Assembly: GCA_016286055.1 (NCBI GenBank)
Contig: JAEERW010000008.1
Location: 160,604-224,603 of the forward strand
Reading direction: 5' to 3'
Source of the DNA: Bacteroidales bacterium
Lineage (GTDB): Bacteria; Bacteroidota; Bacteroidia; Bacteroidales; UBA3824
Length of the DNA: 64,000 nucleotides
Part shown: positions 19,039 through 28,359 of the stretch, piece after piece
Layout: each line of letters opens with the position of its first letter
Numbering within the stretch: the first letter of the stretch is position 1
The notes under the pieces: model-generated
What the model was told of the DNA's origin: nothing
Seen by the model: the letters and a program-made list of their open reading frames with translations, nothing else
The model's database searches: none
Translations under genes and position numbers: made by a program

Positions 19039-19527
19039 ATGAACACCACAGCACTCGTAGTAATAGACCTACAAAACGATATATCAAAGCATTACAAAGA
19101 TATTATCGACAATGTAAACGCCGCAATTGATTGGGCGAAAAATAAAGGTATGCACATTGTGTATATCAAACATCACAACACTATGCCCTTAGTGAGAACC
19201 TTTAAAGCCGGAACTAAGGGCGCGGAACTTGTTCCCGAAATGAATATTGTTTCAGATAATATTTTTGTGAAAACTCGCGCAAATGCCCTTACAAGCAACG
19301 AGTTCGCCGATTTTATCAAAACCAACAACATAACAGATTTTTATATTGCAGGTGCTGATGCCACCGCTTGTGTAAAATCTACCTGTTTTAATATGAGGAA
19401 AACAGGCTATAAAGTTACTGTAATATCCAATTGCATAACGAGTTACAACCTTAACAAAATAGACGAAATGCTTAATTATTATCAAAGCAAAGGTTGCGAA
19501 ATAATTAGTTTAGATGAATTAATTTAA
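19039..19527 (+). CDS. Isochorismatase-family cysteine hydrolase
   Basis: TTALVVIDLQNDI, IVYIKHH, FYIAGADATACVKSTCFNMRKTGYKVTVISNCI. Confidence 0.88.
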   Translation: MNTTALVVIDLQNDISKHYKDIIDNVNAAIDWAKNKGMHIVYIKHHNTMPLVRTFKAGTKGAELVPEMNIVSDNIFVKTRANALTSNEFADFIKTNNITDFYIAGADATACVKSTCFNMRKTGYKVTVISNCITSYNLNKIDEMLNYYQSKGCEIISLDELI

Positions 19528-19537
19528 TAGTTTTACT

Positions 19538-20416
19538 ATGAAATCATACAAGTACATCAAAAGTAATGCCTTTACTGCGGGAGATTCGCTTGGAAACCCT
19601 GCCGCATGCGTTTTTACCAACGGAAACCCTCTCACACCCGACCAAATGCAGTCGGTGGCAAAAGAGCATAAGGGTTTTGTAATGGAAATGGTTTTTGTTG
19701 ATAATTCTTCGGTTGCCGACTGCAAACTTACATATTATTCGTCGGAATGTGAGGTGGAATTTTGCGGACACGGAACTATTGCCACCATGTATCCTATGGT
19801 AAAAGACAACCCCGAATTGCGTGCAAAACCTGTTATCAAAGCCGAAACCAACCGTAAAGGAATCATAGAAGTTTTTAACGCTATCGACACCGAAGATTCT
19901 GTTTATATTACGGCTCCTGACCCGATAGAAATTTCTATGAATATTACCAACGAAAATATCGAAAAAGCATTGAATTTGCCAGCCGGTGCAATATCAAAAA
20001 AATTGCCCGTTCGCATCATTGATGCTGGTTTGCGAACTCTCATAGTGCCTATTGAAGATTTTGAAACCGAAATTTCTGTTTACCCTGACGAAATGTCTCT
20101 TAAAGAGTTTAGTTTAAAAAATGGCTACGATATAACACTCTGTTTTTCAATGAATACAGCATCGCCCGACAACTTTGCCCACACTCGTGTTTTTGCACCC
20201 AAATTCGGATACTTAGAAGACCCCGCAACAGGGTCGGGCAACAGTGCTTTTGCAAATTATCTTTTGAGTGAAAAACTTTGGGACGGACACCCAATCACCA
20301 TCGAACAAGGTGGCAACGACCGTATTTTCAACGCTGTAAAACTCAAATACGTAGACAACAAAGTCCTTTTTGGTGGAAAATCTACTGTAAGAATTGTTGG
20401 AGATTATTTGATTTGA
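19538..20416 (+). CDS. PhzF-family isomerase/epimerase
   Basis: KSNAFTAGDSLGNPAACVF, SECEVEFCGHGTIATMY, FAPKFGYLEDPATGSGNSAFANYL. Confidence 0.9.
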   Translation: MKSYKYIKSNAFTAGDSLGNPAACVFTNGNPLTPDQMQSVAKEHKGFVMEMVFVDNSSVADCKLTYYSSECEVEFCGHGTIATMYPMVKDNPELRAKPVIKAETNRKGIIEVFNAIDTEDSVYITAPDPIEISMNITNENIEKALNLPAGAISKKLPVRIIDAGLRTLIVPIEDFETEISVYPDEMSLKEFSLKNGYDITLCFSMNTASPDNFAHTRVFAPKFGYLEDPATGSGNSAFANYLLSEKLWDGHPITIEQGGNDRIFNAVKLKYVDNKVLFGGKSTVRIVGDYLI

Positions 20417-20418
20417 TA

Positions 20419-22377
20419 TCACCCATTTGCATAACTGTGCATTCCGCCGAGGAAATAATTTACACCAAAATAGGTCATCAAAACCGTGAGAAATGCAAGA
20501 ACGAAGAATAGATGCAGTCGACGACTGTTTTGCAGAAATTTGAGCGAAAAGCGGTGAAACCCAACGGCATAAACCATAAAGGTAATCAATGCCCAAGTCT
20601 CTTTCGGGTCCCAACTCCAATATCGTCCCCATGAGATATTTGCCCAAACTGCACCCAAGAAAATGCCTATACCTAACAGAATTTCAGCGGGATAGAGCAT
20701 TATGCGGCTGAGGACGGTGAGTTGAGTGAGTTTTTCATCGTCTTTTATGAAAAACGAGAAAATTCCATTGAAAAACGTGAACGCCAACAGCGCGTATGCA
20801 ATCATAATTGTGGAAACGTGCGCACTAAGAATCGGCGAATTTAATACCGGCATCAATTGCGTAATCTGCGGATTTCGCTGACCAAGCCACGCCACCAAAA
20901 GTGTAAAGCCCGAAATCAAAAATCCAAAGGGTGTGAGTATCTTGATTTTGTTGCCAAAAATCAATGCTAATATCATAATTATTAGCGACATAAATAGCAT
21001 TGTCTCGTAGCCGTTGCCCATTGGAACTCGCCCCGAAATATACCACCGCAAAATGTATCCGCAGAGGTCAAAAATCAATGAAATTACCAACAAAATTCTT
21101 AACGTTTTGAACACTTTTATTGGAAATTTTTTGGCAACAATCATTATCAAAAACGCCAAAAATCCGATGGTGAGATTTGCCATAAAAAGGATTTTGGCAA
21201 AGTTGATTTTATTGTAAAATATTTCGGCGTTAATTTTTGATTCTGAGATTTTTACGTCGGACTCTTGAAATAATTTTCCGCTTGTAAGCATAAGAATCAA
21301 GCCGATTTTTTCGTCGGTTTCGCGCACGGCTTTTGTAACTTCTACTGTATTGAGGCGGTAGTTTTCGTTTTCATCAAAAAAGTCGGCAAACGATGCATAT
21401 TTTTCCACGCCAAGTTGCTGTTGCAGAGCCTTATCCTTAATGAGAATCATCTTTTCGTCTTTCCAAACTTCGGGGCGGTAAATCCATCCGCAAACTACCT
21501 GTTCGGCTGTGAGATTGTAATAACTTGGTTTGCCGTAAATCTTTGATACAAAATCTCTTGCCATTGTATTGAACGGTGCGATACGTCCGTTATAAACAAT
21601 CTGTTTTGTTGATATTTTGTCTGATTCTTCAAACGAAATTGTTGGAATTTTTTTTGTCTGCGAATTGGCATTTATGCTTATACAAATTAACGCCACAAAC
21701 AATCCGCCTTTTTTGAGTGCAGGATGTTTCAAAAGATTCAGAAAATCAGCACGCTTTGAAAACAGCATCCACAATCCTGATAATGCAAAAAGCACATAAC
21801 CTAAGTATGTAAGTGGTGTGCCATAAGGGTCGTAATTTACTGAAAGAATGGTGCCTTGATAATCCTCGTCGAAACTTGTTTGATAAAATCTGTAACCGTT
21901 TTTCTTATAAATATTGTTCATAGAAATAACGGATTTTTCATTGTTGTTTACTGTGATATAACTCTCAAAATCTTGCGGCATTGTTGTTCCCTGATAATTT
22001 TTGATGAGAAAACTATCCAATTTCATCTCAAAACCGAGGTTTTCTTTCCACATATTTTCTTTGAGCACAAAATAATCTGCGCTTTTGTTTTCGCGAAGAT
22101 GCAACATTCCCTCCTTGCTTGTAAGGTGAGTTAATAATGCACCCAATAATATGATTACCAATGAGATATGAAATAGAAATACTGGCAGTTTTTTATAAAG
22201 TTTTTTGATGAAAACCACCAACGACCCAGCCGCCAGAACTGCCCACAATCCACAAAACCACGCGGTGGAATAAAAATGTTCGTCGGCAAACGATTGAGTA
22301 AAAAATGTTGCCACTGCCATTGAGATAAGCACGGCTATGAATGTCGACAATATTGTGATTTTTAAAATGTTACGCAT
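20419..22377 (-). CDS. ccsA: Fused cytochrome c biogenesis protein (ResB/CcsB N-terminal, CcsA C-terminal)
   Basis: Multi-TM; C-terminal WGRYWSWDPKETWALITFMVYAVGFHRF heme-handling WWD-like motif; N-terminal ResB-like region (HLRENKSADYFVLKENMWKENLGFEMKLDSF). Confidence 0.9.
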   Translation of the reverse strand: MRNILKITILSTFIAVLISMAVATFFTQSFADEHFYSTAWFCGLWAVLAAGSLVVFIKKLYKKLPVFLFHISLVIILLGALLTHLTSKEGMLHLRENKSADYFVLKENMWKENLGFEMKLDSFLIKNYQGTTMPQDFESYITVNNNEKSVISMNNIYKKNGYRFYQTSFDEDYQGTILSVNYDPYGTPLTYLGYVLFALSGLWMLFSKRADFLNLLKHPALKKGGLFVALICISINANSQTKKIPTISFEESDKISTKQIVYNGRIAPFNTMARDFVSKIYGKPSYYNLTAEQVVCGWIYRPEVWKDEKMILIKDKALQQQLGVEKYASFADFFDENENYRLNTVEVTKAVRETDEKIGLILMLTSGKLFQESDVKISESKINAEIFYNKINFAKILFMANLTIGFLAFLIMIVAKKFPIKVFKTLRILLVISLIFDLCGYILRWYISGRVPMGNGYETMLFMSLIIMILALIFGNKIKILTPFGFLISGFTLLVAWLGQRNPQITQLMPVLNSPILSAHVSTIMIAYALLAFTFFNGIFSFFIKDDEKLTQLTVLSRIMLYPAEILLGIGIFLGAVWANISWGRYWSWDPKETWALITFMVYAVGFHRFSLKFLQNSRRLHLFFVLAFLTVLMTYFGVNYFLGGMHSYANG

Positions 22378-22388
22378 TTATATAAATG

Positions 22389-23495
22389 TTATCGTTTTGC
22401 AATAGCCATACACTCCATCTCTATAAGCCATCCCGGACGGCAGACGGGGGCGAGGGTTATTACAAAGGGCACTTCGCCAAATGTTGCTTCAAAAATTGTC
22501 TTAACCACGTTGTAATCAGCCGTATCGCGAAGATAACAAACTATGTGCGCAATATCATCAAACGATGCTCCACCTTCGTTGAGCAATGCTTTTACATTCT
22601 CTATCATTCTGAGGGTCTGCGCTTTGATGTCGCCAGGTGCAACTATTGCACCTTTGTTGTTGATAGATGCTGTGCCTGAGATTATTACAAGACGACGGTC
22701 GGCAAAATCTACGGCAGTGCCACGCTCAAAGGTAACTCCATAGTCGGAAGTGCGGTTGAGATGGTCGGCAGCGTAGAGAAATTTAATTTGGTTTTGCTTT
22801 ATTCCTCCAACACAATAAGCGTCCATTACTGAGGTAACATTTTTATCGGCAAAGCGACCGCAAATGCCTGTGCTACTGATGTAATGAGTGTCAACTGTTA
22901 GATTATTTTCATTGAAATTATCACGACGGGCTCTCACCACTGCGTCATAGTTTACGTCGATGTTTTGAACATAAAACCACGTGCGGATGCAGTTGTCTGC
23001 TATATTCAAGTTGTTGGTTTTTAGCATATTTTCGAGATATTCCAACTGACGTTTGGTTTCATCGTAGGTGTTGGCAATTGGATTAACCACATTGGCAGTA
23101 AAATAATGCGAGAGTCCATCTTTCGAAAACTTCACAGTATAATTATCAACACGCTCTATTTCAACTTCTTGGCGGAGATATGCGAGGACAGCGATTTTTG
23201 CACCATTCAAAGGAGGTTGTTGAATGTAGGCAACGGCGGCATTGCCCGAAATTTTGCGTATTTCGTTAACAGCCGTTTCTGCCTGATTGGCAGCGTCGGA
23301 GAGCAAAAGACGCATAAAAACAGGCACATAGCCATTGTGTTTCATAAGTATTGCAACAATTTCTGTGCTCACCGACCGCAATTGCTCGGCAAAAGTTAGC
23401 GATGCATCATTTACTGTTACAATGGCGTGAATTTCGCCGTTAAATTCAGAGGTTTTTGCTACTGTGTGTTCGGTTATATATTGTTTAAATTTCAT
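22389..23495 (-). CDS. RidA/YjgF-like (chorismatase-like) protein
   Basis: RidA-type C-terminus (RLVIISGTASINNKGAIVAPGDIKAQTLRMIENVKALLNEGGASFDDIAHIVCYLRD...VPFVITLAPVCRPGWLIEMECMAIAKR). Confidence 0.75.
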   Translation of the reverse strand: MKFKQYITEHTVAKTSEFNGEIHAIVTVNDASLTFAEQLRSVSTEIVAILMKHNGYVPVFMRLLLSDAANQAETAVNEIRKISGNAAVAYIQQPPLNGAKIAVLAYLRQEVEIERVDNYTVKFSKDGLSHYFTANVVNPIANTYDETKRQLEYLENMLKTNNLNIADNCIRTWFYVQNIDVNYDAVVRARRDNFNENNLTVDTHYISSTGICGRFADKNVTSVMDAYCVGGIKQNQIKFLYAADHLNRTSDYGVTFERGTAVDFADRRLVIISGTASINNKGAIVAPGDIKAQTLRMIENVKALLNEGGASFDDIAHIVCYLRDTADYNVVKTIFEATFGEVPFVITLAPVCRPGWLIEMECMAIAKR

Positions 23496-23524
23496 TCTTT
23501 TATTATTATCGCAGTAAAAATACG

Positions 23525-24484
23525 TTAAAGTTTAACACTCGAAATATCCACTAACCCATTGACAATGGCATATATAGTTAAGCCGGCGGGCGAATGGATT
23601 TGGAGTTTTCGGGCAATGTTGCGGCGGTGAGTTATTACAGTGTGAACCGAAATGTTGAGTTTGTCGGCAATCTCCTTATTTTGAAGACCTTGCACTACGC
23701 CGATGATTACATCCTTTTCGCGGTCGGAAAGTGTCTCGCCGTTCTCCTGATTTCCGTTGAAAACCATCGACGAGATGTTTTTAGAGGTGTCTTTTTGTTC
23801 TGTTAAACGTTCTAAACGCTTGATAGCAGGTGTAAAAATGTGATCCTCCACGTCGGCGTGATGCCGCAGCCATTCCTCGTTGTTAAAAATATCGTAAAGC
23901 GTTGCCGTAAGTTGGTGGTTGTGATGAGCGTCCGACGGCAAATACTTAATTATCATTAGTTTTAACTCGCGAAGTTTTTGGTCGGTCTGTTCGTGGTGCT
24001 TCGAGAAAGTTTCAATGTTGTAATTTGGCAGTGGATTGCCCTCCAAAAGCGATTCTACGTATGGGAAAAGCGTTTTTTCCTCGTATTTCATATGGCGGCG
24101 GATTTCCTGAGCGTATTCGTCGTAAATTTTCATAATCAGTTTGCCGAGCGGGTCGCCGTCGCTGATGCTTTCTTTTAGTTCGCGGTGGATAAAAGGTAAC
24201 TGAAAATCAAGGTAATACGTATGGCTTGCCTTTAAATAATGCAGCAGCGTAGACACGCTGATTTTATCATCGTTTTCAAAATTAGTCGAATTGTTGATAG
24301 TGTAATTTACCACGGCAAGAAAAGTGTAGGTGTCTACGCCATTGAGTTTGCAAGTCTCGCTCACAGTCTTGTCGCCGAAGCCGAGGTTTATTCCAAAAGA
24401 ACCCAACGCCTGCAATACGCTGTAATTATCTTTGATGAGCGTTACCATCTTATCGCCGGATTCGTACATCTTTAAGTTTTTCAT
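23525..24484 (-). CDS. Hemerythrin (HHE)-LuxR-type HTH transcriptional regulator with DUF542/ScdA-like N-terminus
   Basis: FGINLGFGDKTVSETCKLNGVDTYTFLAVVN (DUF542-like); HTYYLDFQLPFIHREL, HMKYEEKTLFPYVE, FSKHHEQTD, HHADVEDHIFTPAI (hemerythrin ligands); LSDREKDVIIGVVQGLQNKEIADKLNISVHTVITHRRNIARKL (LuxR HTH). Confidence 0.85.
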   Translation of the reverse strand: MKNLKMYESGDKMVTLIKDNYSVLQALGSFGINLGFGDKTVSETCKLNGVDTYTFLAVVNYTINNSTNFENDDKISVSTLLHYLKASHTYYLDFQLPFIHRELKESISDGDPLGKLIMKIYDEYAQEIRRHMKYEEKTLFPYVESLLEGNPLPNYNIETFSKHHEQTDQKLRELKLMIIKYLPSDAHHNHQLTATLYDIFNNEEWLRHHADVEDHIFTPAIKRLERLTEQKDTSKNISSMVFNGNQENGETLSDREKDVIIGVVQGLQNKEIADKLNISVHTVITHRRNIARKLQIHSPAGLTIYAIVNGLVDISSVKL

Positions 24485-24548
24485 TGCTTTACGCCTTTTT
24501 TTATCACGGTGCAAAGTTAACATTTTGATACGAAACCAACAAGTGAAC

Positions 24549-24580
24549 GCGGAAAATACCTAAAATTAGGTATAGTCCGC
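24549..24580. promoter_or_regulatory. 32-bp interrupted palindrome upstream of the hemerythrin-LuxR regulator
   Basis: gcgga-aaa-tacctaa-aa-ttaggta-tag-tccgc: both 5-bp and 7-bp arms perfect. Confidence 0.7.
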
Positions 24581-24623
24581 AGGTCGCAACCATCAAAAAT
24601 GGGGATAAAAAACAACGTTTTTT

Positions 24624-25352
24624 TTATTCCTCCCCCGCGCCGCTCAATATCCAATTGTCTATCAAAATCCGGTCTTGTTCGAGGTCTAATTTGTCGGAGT
24701 GGTTGTGTTTAACTTCGGGGAACTCGCCTTTGAGGATTTTGTGGAGGACGCTGTTGGCTGTGTCGCCAGGGGTAACGAGGTTGAGGTCGGCGCGTTTGGC
24801 TGATTTTTCGTTTACCAATGCGGCGTAACTTTTGCCTTCGGTGAGAAAAAGTCCTGCGGCGGCGTGTTCGCCAAGTCCGTGGCAGTTGGCGCACGAATTG
24901 TTGAAATATTCATTTTGAATGTAGTTGAACATTCCGGCGTTGATGGTGCCTGCATCGATTTTCAAAGTGTCGCGAGAGCTTTTGTCGTCGTTGGAGAGTT
25001 CTTTTTGCCAAAGTGTTACTACACGCTGACGGATGCGGTTCAAAATGGTGATTTCCACATAGTTGACACTCTGAGGAATACCGCCGAGAGTGATGTGCGT
25101 AGAGCCGTTGCCGTTGTTGATAATCTGTTTTGAAATTTCGGAATATTCTGCGGCGGCGGTTTTGTCGTTTACAGCCAATGAAAATCCTGAAAGCGTAACG
25201 CTGTAACCATCAGGCCAAGAGTCTAAGCCGCTGATAGTTGCATCAACCGAAACTTTGATTCCTTCTTGCTGAAAAGTGTAATTTTCAATTATGTCGCCGT
25301 CGTCGCAAGCGGCTAACAAAAAAAATGTAATTATGTATAATATCTTTTTCAT
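24624..25352 (-). CDS. c-type cytochrome lipoprotein
   Basis: Lipobox FFLLAACDDGD; CxxCH heme motif NNSCANCHGLGEHAAAGLFL. Confidence 0.8.
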   Translation of the reverse strand: MKKILYIITFFLLAACDDGDIIENYTFQQEGIKVSVDATISGLDSWPDGYSVTLSGFSLAVNDKTAAAEYSEISKQIINNGNGSTHITLGGIPQSVNYVEITILNRIRQRVVTLWQKELSNDDKSSRDTLKIDAGTINAGMFNYIQNEYFNNSCANCHGLGEHAAAGLFLTEGKSYAALVNEKSAKRADLNLVTPGDTANSVLHKILKGEFPEVKHNHSDKLDLEQDRILIDNWILSGAGEE

Positions 25353-25371
25353 TTCTATTATTTTTTATTTT

Positions 25372-25482
25372 AACAACGAATTAAACGAATTAAACAAATA
25401 CTTTTCAAATTAAAAAGAAAACTATTTCATACTTATATAATCTAAGATAATATTTATTATTTTTTTCGTTTAATTCGTTGTT
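25372..25482. repeat. Intergenic inverted repeat element A (18-bp perfect arms)
   Basis: aacaacgaattaaacgaa (25372-25389) ... ttcgtttaattcgttgtt (25465-25482). Confidence 0.9.
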
Positions 25483-25490
25483 GAAAAAAA

Positions 25491-26705
25491 TTAAAAAGCA
25501 TATTGCAACATTACTGTAACAGAGTGGGTTGCGAGACCGAGGTCGTCGTTGTCGCGGTCGAGTTGCGTGGCGTGACCCGTGCGACCCATATACTGATACA
25601 TTGCTTGGAGTTTGAGGTTGGTGTCTTTTATGAAATAATTGAAACCAAAGGCGGGCATATTGATAATGCCGTCCTCAGAGGTGGCGTTGCGGTCCATAAA
25701 GTCGTAACGTGCAGCCACTTGCCACTGATTAGCCACAAAATATCCAGCCTGAGCGTATCCGCCCCAATAGTTGAAAGTATCGTCGATTTTTTGACGGTCG
25801 GTGAATCCCACGTGCATCATATATGCCTCGGCAGCGATGTAGAGGCGGTTTTTCATATAGGCAAATTCAAATCCAAAACGGCTGTCGTTGGTGCTTTCGC
25901 TCTCGCTCTCGATGTTGGTGTTGGCAGAGAGTGCGATAATCATTTTTTGGTCGTTGAGGTTGTTGGGATTTCCCTGAGTAGAAGGCATATAGCCAAACGG
26001 CATTACCGCAATTCTACCTGCATAGAGAAGCGACGGAAGTCCCTTGATGTCGTCGCTGAGGGTCTTGGTGGCGGAATTTACGCTTGCGCCCGTGCCGTTG
26101 AAAATGCCGGCTTCGTAACTGAATTTGTTGTTTGCCACAAGTCCGTGAGCCATTACACCAAGGTCGAAACCTGTGCCGATTGAGGGGTTTACGGCGTTCA
26201 AAACGTGAGGCATTATCACGTTGGTTGTCAGCGATGTAGGCACGCAGGGAAGAAGAGTTTCGCCCAAAGTGGTGAGGTAGGCGTGGGTGTAGGGAGTTTT
26301 GAATTTTCCAACGCGGAAACTGAGTGCATTGCTGGCCTTTACGTCGAACCAAGCCTGTTGCAAAAGTGCTCCGCCCGAACCGGCGGCATTAATGCTGAGG
26401 TTAAACGAAATTCTGTCGTAAACCTTGCCTGTGAAACCAAGGATTGCATACGGAATTGCAAAACCCGAGTTCATTACATTGTCTTGATTATAAGCCTTGT
26501 CGAGACCCTCGTCGTCGTACCAATTGTATTTTGCGGCGGTTTGAATCAAGGTGTAAGGCTTGAAAACAAAATCGCCTTTCTTAGATTTAATTGAAAAACC
26601 TTCACGTCCGGCAAGCGACACAACGCCATTGTCGGTATCTTCGGTCTGCGCTGAAACTGTGAGCGTTACAGCAGATAGTATTGTTATCAAAAATATCTTT
26701 TTCAT
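25491..26705 (-). CDS. Porin, OprO/OprP-like
   Basis: Signal peptide; EGFSIKSKKGDFVFKPYTLIQTAAKYNWYDDE... DRISFNLSINAAGSGGALLQQAWFDVKASNALSFRVGKFKTPY; C-terminal aromatic VTVMLQYAF. Confidence 0.8.
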   Translation of the reverse strand: MKKIFLITILSAVTLTVSAQTEDTDNGVVSLAGREGFSIKSKKGDFVFKPYTLIQTAAKYNWYDDEGLDKAYNQDNVMNSGFAIPYAILGFTGKVYDRISFNLSINAAGSGGALLQQAWFDVKASNALSFRVGKFKTPYTHAYLTTLGETLLPCVPTSLTTNVIMPHVLNAVNPSIGTGFDLGVMAHGLVANNKFSYEAGIFNGTGASVNSATKTLSDDIKGLPSLLYAGRIAVMPFGYMPSTQGNPNNLNDQKMIIALSANTNIESESESTNDSRFGFEFAYMKNRLYIAAEAYMMHVGFTDRQKIDDTFNYWGGYAQAGYFVANQWQVAARYDFMDRNATSEDGIINMPAFGFNYFIKDTNLKLQAMYQYMGRTGHATQLDRDNDDLGLATHSVTVMLQYAF

Positions 26706-26720
26706 CTTTTTATGTTTTTT

Positions 26721-26842
26721 ATCAACGAATTAAACTAATACACTGAAAATGTATTCGTTACATTCGTATTAATAAAAATACTTGCGTTTTTATTAATTAT
26801 TTTCATAATTATTCTTCGTTTTAATTAGTTTAATTCGTTGAT
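26721..26842. repeat. Intergenic inverted repeat element B (19-bp perfect arms, same core as element A)
   Basis: atcaacgaattaaactaat (26721-26739) ... attagtttaattcgttgat (26824-26842). Confidence 0.9.
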
Positions 26843-26852
26843 GATTATTTAT

Positions 26853-28286
26853 TTACAAACTCTCTAAAAATGTTACTAATGCCTCCCTGTCTTCTTTTGG
26901 CATTTTGGCGAAGAGGTTTTTGGAGGCTTCGCCTTCGCCGCCGTGCCACATTATGGCTTCGGTGAAATTGCGGGCGCGTCCGTCGTGGAGAAAATATGTG
27001 TGTCCGTTTACGATTTTTTGCAAGCCAACACCCCAAAGCGGTGTGGTGCGCCATTCGTTGCCTCGTGCTAAGCCGCTGACATAATTATCGTTGAGTCCAA
27101 CGCCCATAATCTCGCTGCCCATATCGTGAAGCAAGAAATCAGAATACGGGTGGATGGTTTGTCCGCCGAGCCACGGAATCCGCGTACCATTCAACAGCAC
27201 AGAACCTTGCGGCTGTGTGTGAAGCGTTGTAACGTGGCACAGATGGCATCCTGCGGCATAAAACATCTCCTCGCCGCGCTTTACCACAGGGTCGTTGACG
27301 TTGCGGCGGGCGGGTACTCCAAGGCATTGCATATAGAGGTCAACATCTTCCATTTGCTGCGACGTAACGTCCAACTGATGGTAAGTGATGCCCATAGCCG
27401 ACGTTGCCTGAGCCATTTGAGCCTGACCTTCGCAAATCTCCTCGGGGAAACGGCTGTTGGTGGCGCCCATATCCGACGAAAAACCGAGTTCTACTGTCAG
27501 GTCGGCGTGCTGAGCCTTGTTGCCGGAGAGACCGAGTTGGAGTTTCCCGCGCTCCTTGATGTAGTTTGCCTTGCCCGAAATTCCATATTCGGGATAATTG
27601 CTGCGGGCTGCAAGTTGCTCAATTTCAGTGCGGTCGATAGCCATCATCAAACCCATTCCCACGTGTCGGAGCGGTATGCGGACGGTGCAGAAAAGGTCTT
27701 CGGGGGCGATAGAGTCGGCGTACCATTCGGTGATGGTGTATTCGGGGCGGGCGAGTTGGTATTTTTCGCCGTCGGGAAATTCAAAATCCTCAAATTTCCA
27801 TTCCACTTTGAGTTTGCCTTCGGGTTTAACGCCCATAATCGCATTGTCGTGAACCACACGGCCATAATCTTGGAAAAACGAACCGTTTTTTCGTGTAATG
27901 TAAATCAGCATTGACGAAAAACCGAAGTTTCCGCTGCCGAGATTGCTCCACGTGGTAGGCTCGGTGCGTCCAGCGTTTCGGTGGCAACTTCCGCACGAAT
28001 ATCCCGCGTACACGGGTCCCAAGCCGCCCTGACTTTGCGACGAAGCAAGCGGATTGTCGTAAAGGTTGTCGCCATTGTTGAAACGCGAGGTGTATTTGCC
28101 CGAAACCCATTTAGCCTGAGTATCAAACGCATACGATGACGAAAGGCAGACCGTAGAAGTTCCCGCCGAAAGTGAAAATCCTTCGGGAATTTCAAATTCG
28201 TCGATTTCGATGCCGTCGTCGTTGTCGCAGGCTGTTAAAGTGACTGCCGCAACGCAGGTTATCGCTATTTTAGTTATTAAATCCAT
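26853..28286 (-). CDS. Di-heme oxidoreductase-family (DUF1111) c-type cytochrome lipoprotein
   Basis: Lipobox VAAVTLTACDNDD; heme motifs CGSCHRNAGRTEP and CHLCHVTTLHTQPQG; NEWRTTPLWGVGLQKIVNGHTYFLHDGRARNFTEAIMWHGGEGE. Confidence 0.88.
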   Translation of the reverse strand: MDLITKIAITCVAAVTLTACDNDDGIEIDEFEIPEGFSLSAGTSTVCLSSSYAFDTQAKWVSGKYTSRFNNGDNLYDNPLASSQSQGGLGPVYAGYSCGSCHRNAGRTEPTTWSNLGSGNFGFSSMLIYITRKNGSFFQDYGRVVHDNAIMGVKPEGKLKVEWKFEDFEFPDGEKYQLARPEYTITEWYADSIAPEDLFCTVRIPLRHVGMGLMMAIDRTEIEQLAARSNYPEYGISGKANYIKERGKLQLGLSGNKAQHADLTVELGFSSDMGATNSRFPEEICEGQAQMAQATSAMGITYHQLDVTSQQMEDVDLYMQCLGVPARRNVNDPVVKRGEEMFYAAGCHLCHVTTLHTQPQGSVLLNGTRIPWLGGQTIHPYSDFLLHDMGSEIMGVGLNDNYVSGLARGNEWRTTPLWGVGLQKIVNGHTYFLHDGRARNFTEAIMWHGGEGEASKNLFAKMPKEDREALVTFLESL

Positions 28287-28359
28287 TGTATAAATGCACA
28301 AAAACGGAGGAGACACAAAGCCTCCACCGTTATAATATTCTTTAAAAAAATGTCAGCTA

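Noticed and set aside
25503-26183. 226-aa plus-strand ORF
   Set aside because: Antisense to a well-supported porin gene with signal peptide and beta-strand pattern; a shadow ORF from codon bias.
27126-27914. 262-aa plus-strand ORF
   Set aside because: Antisense to the DUF1111 di-heme protein, which has clear heme motifs.
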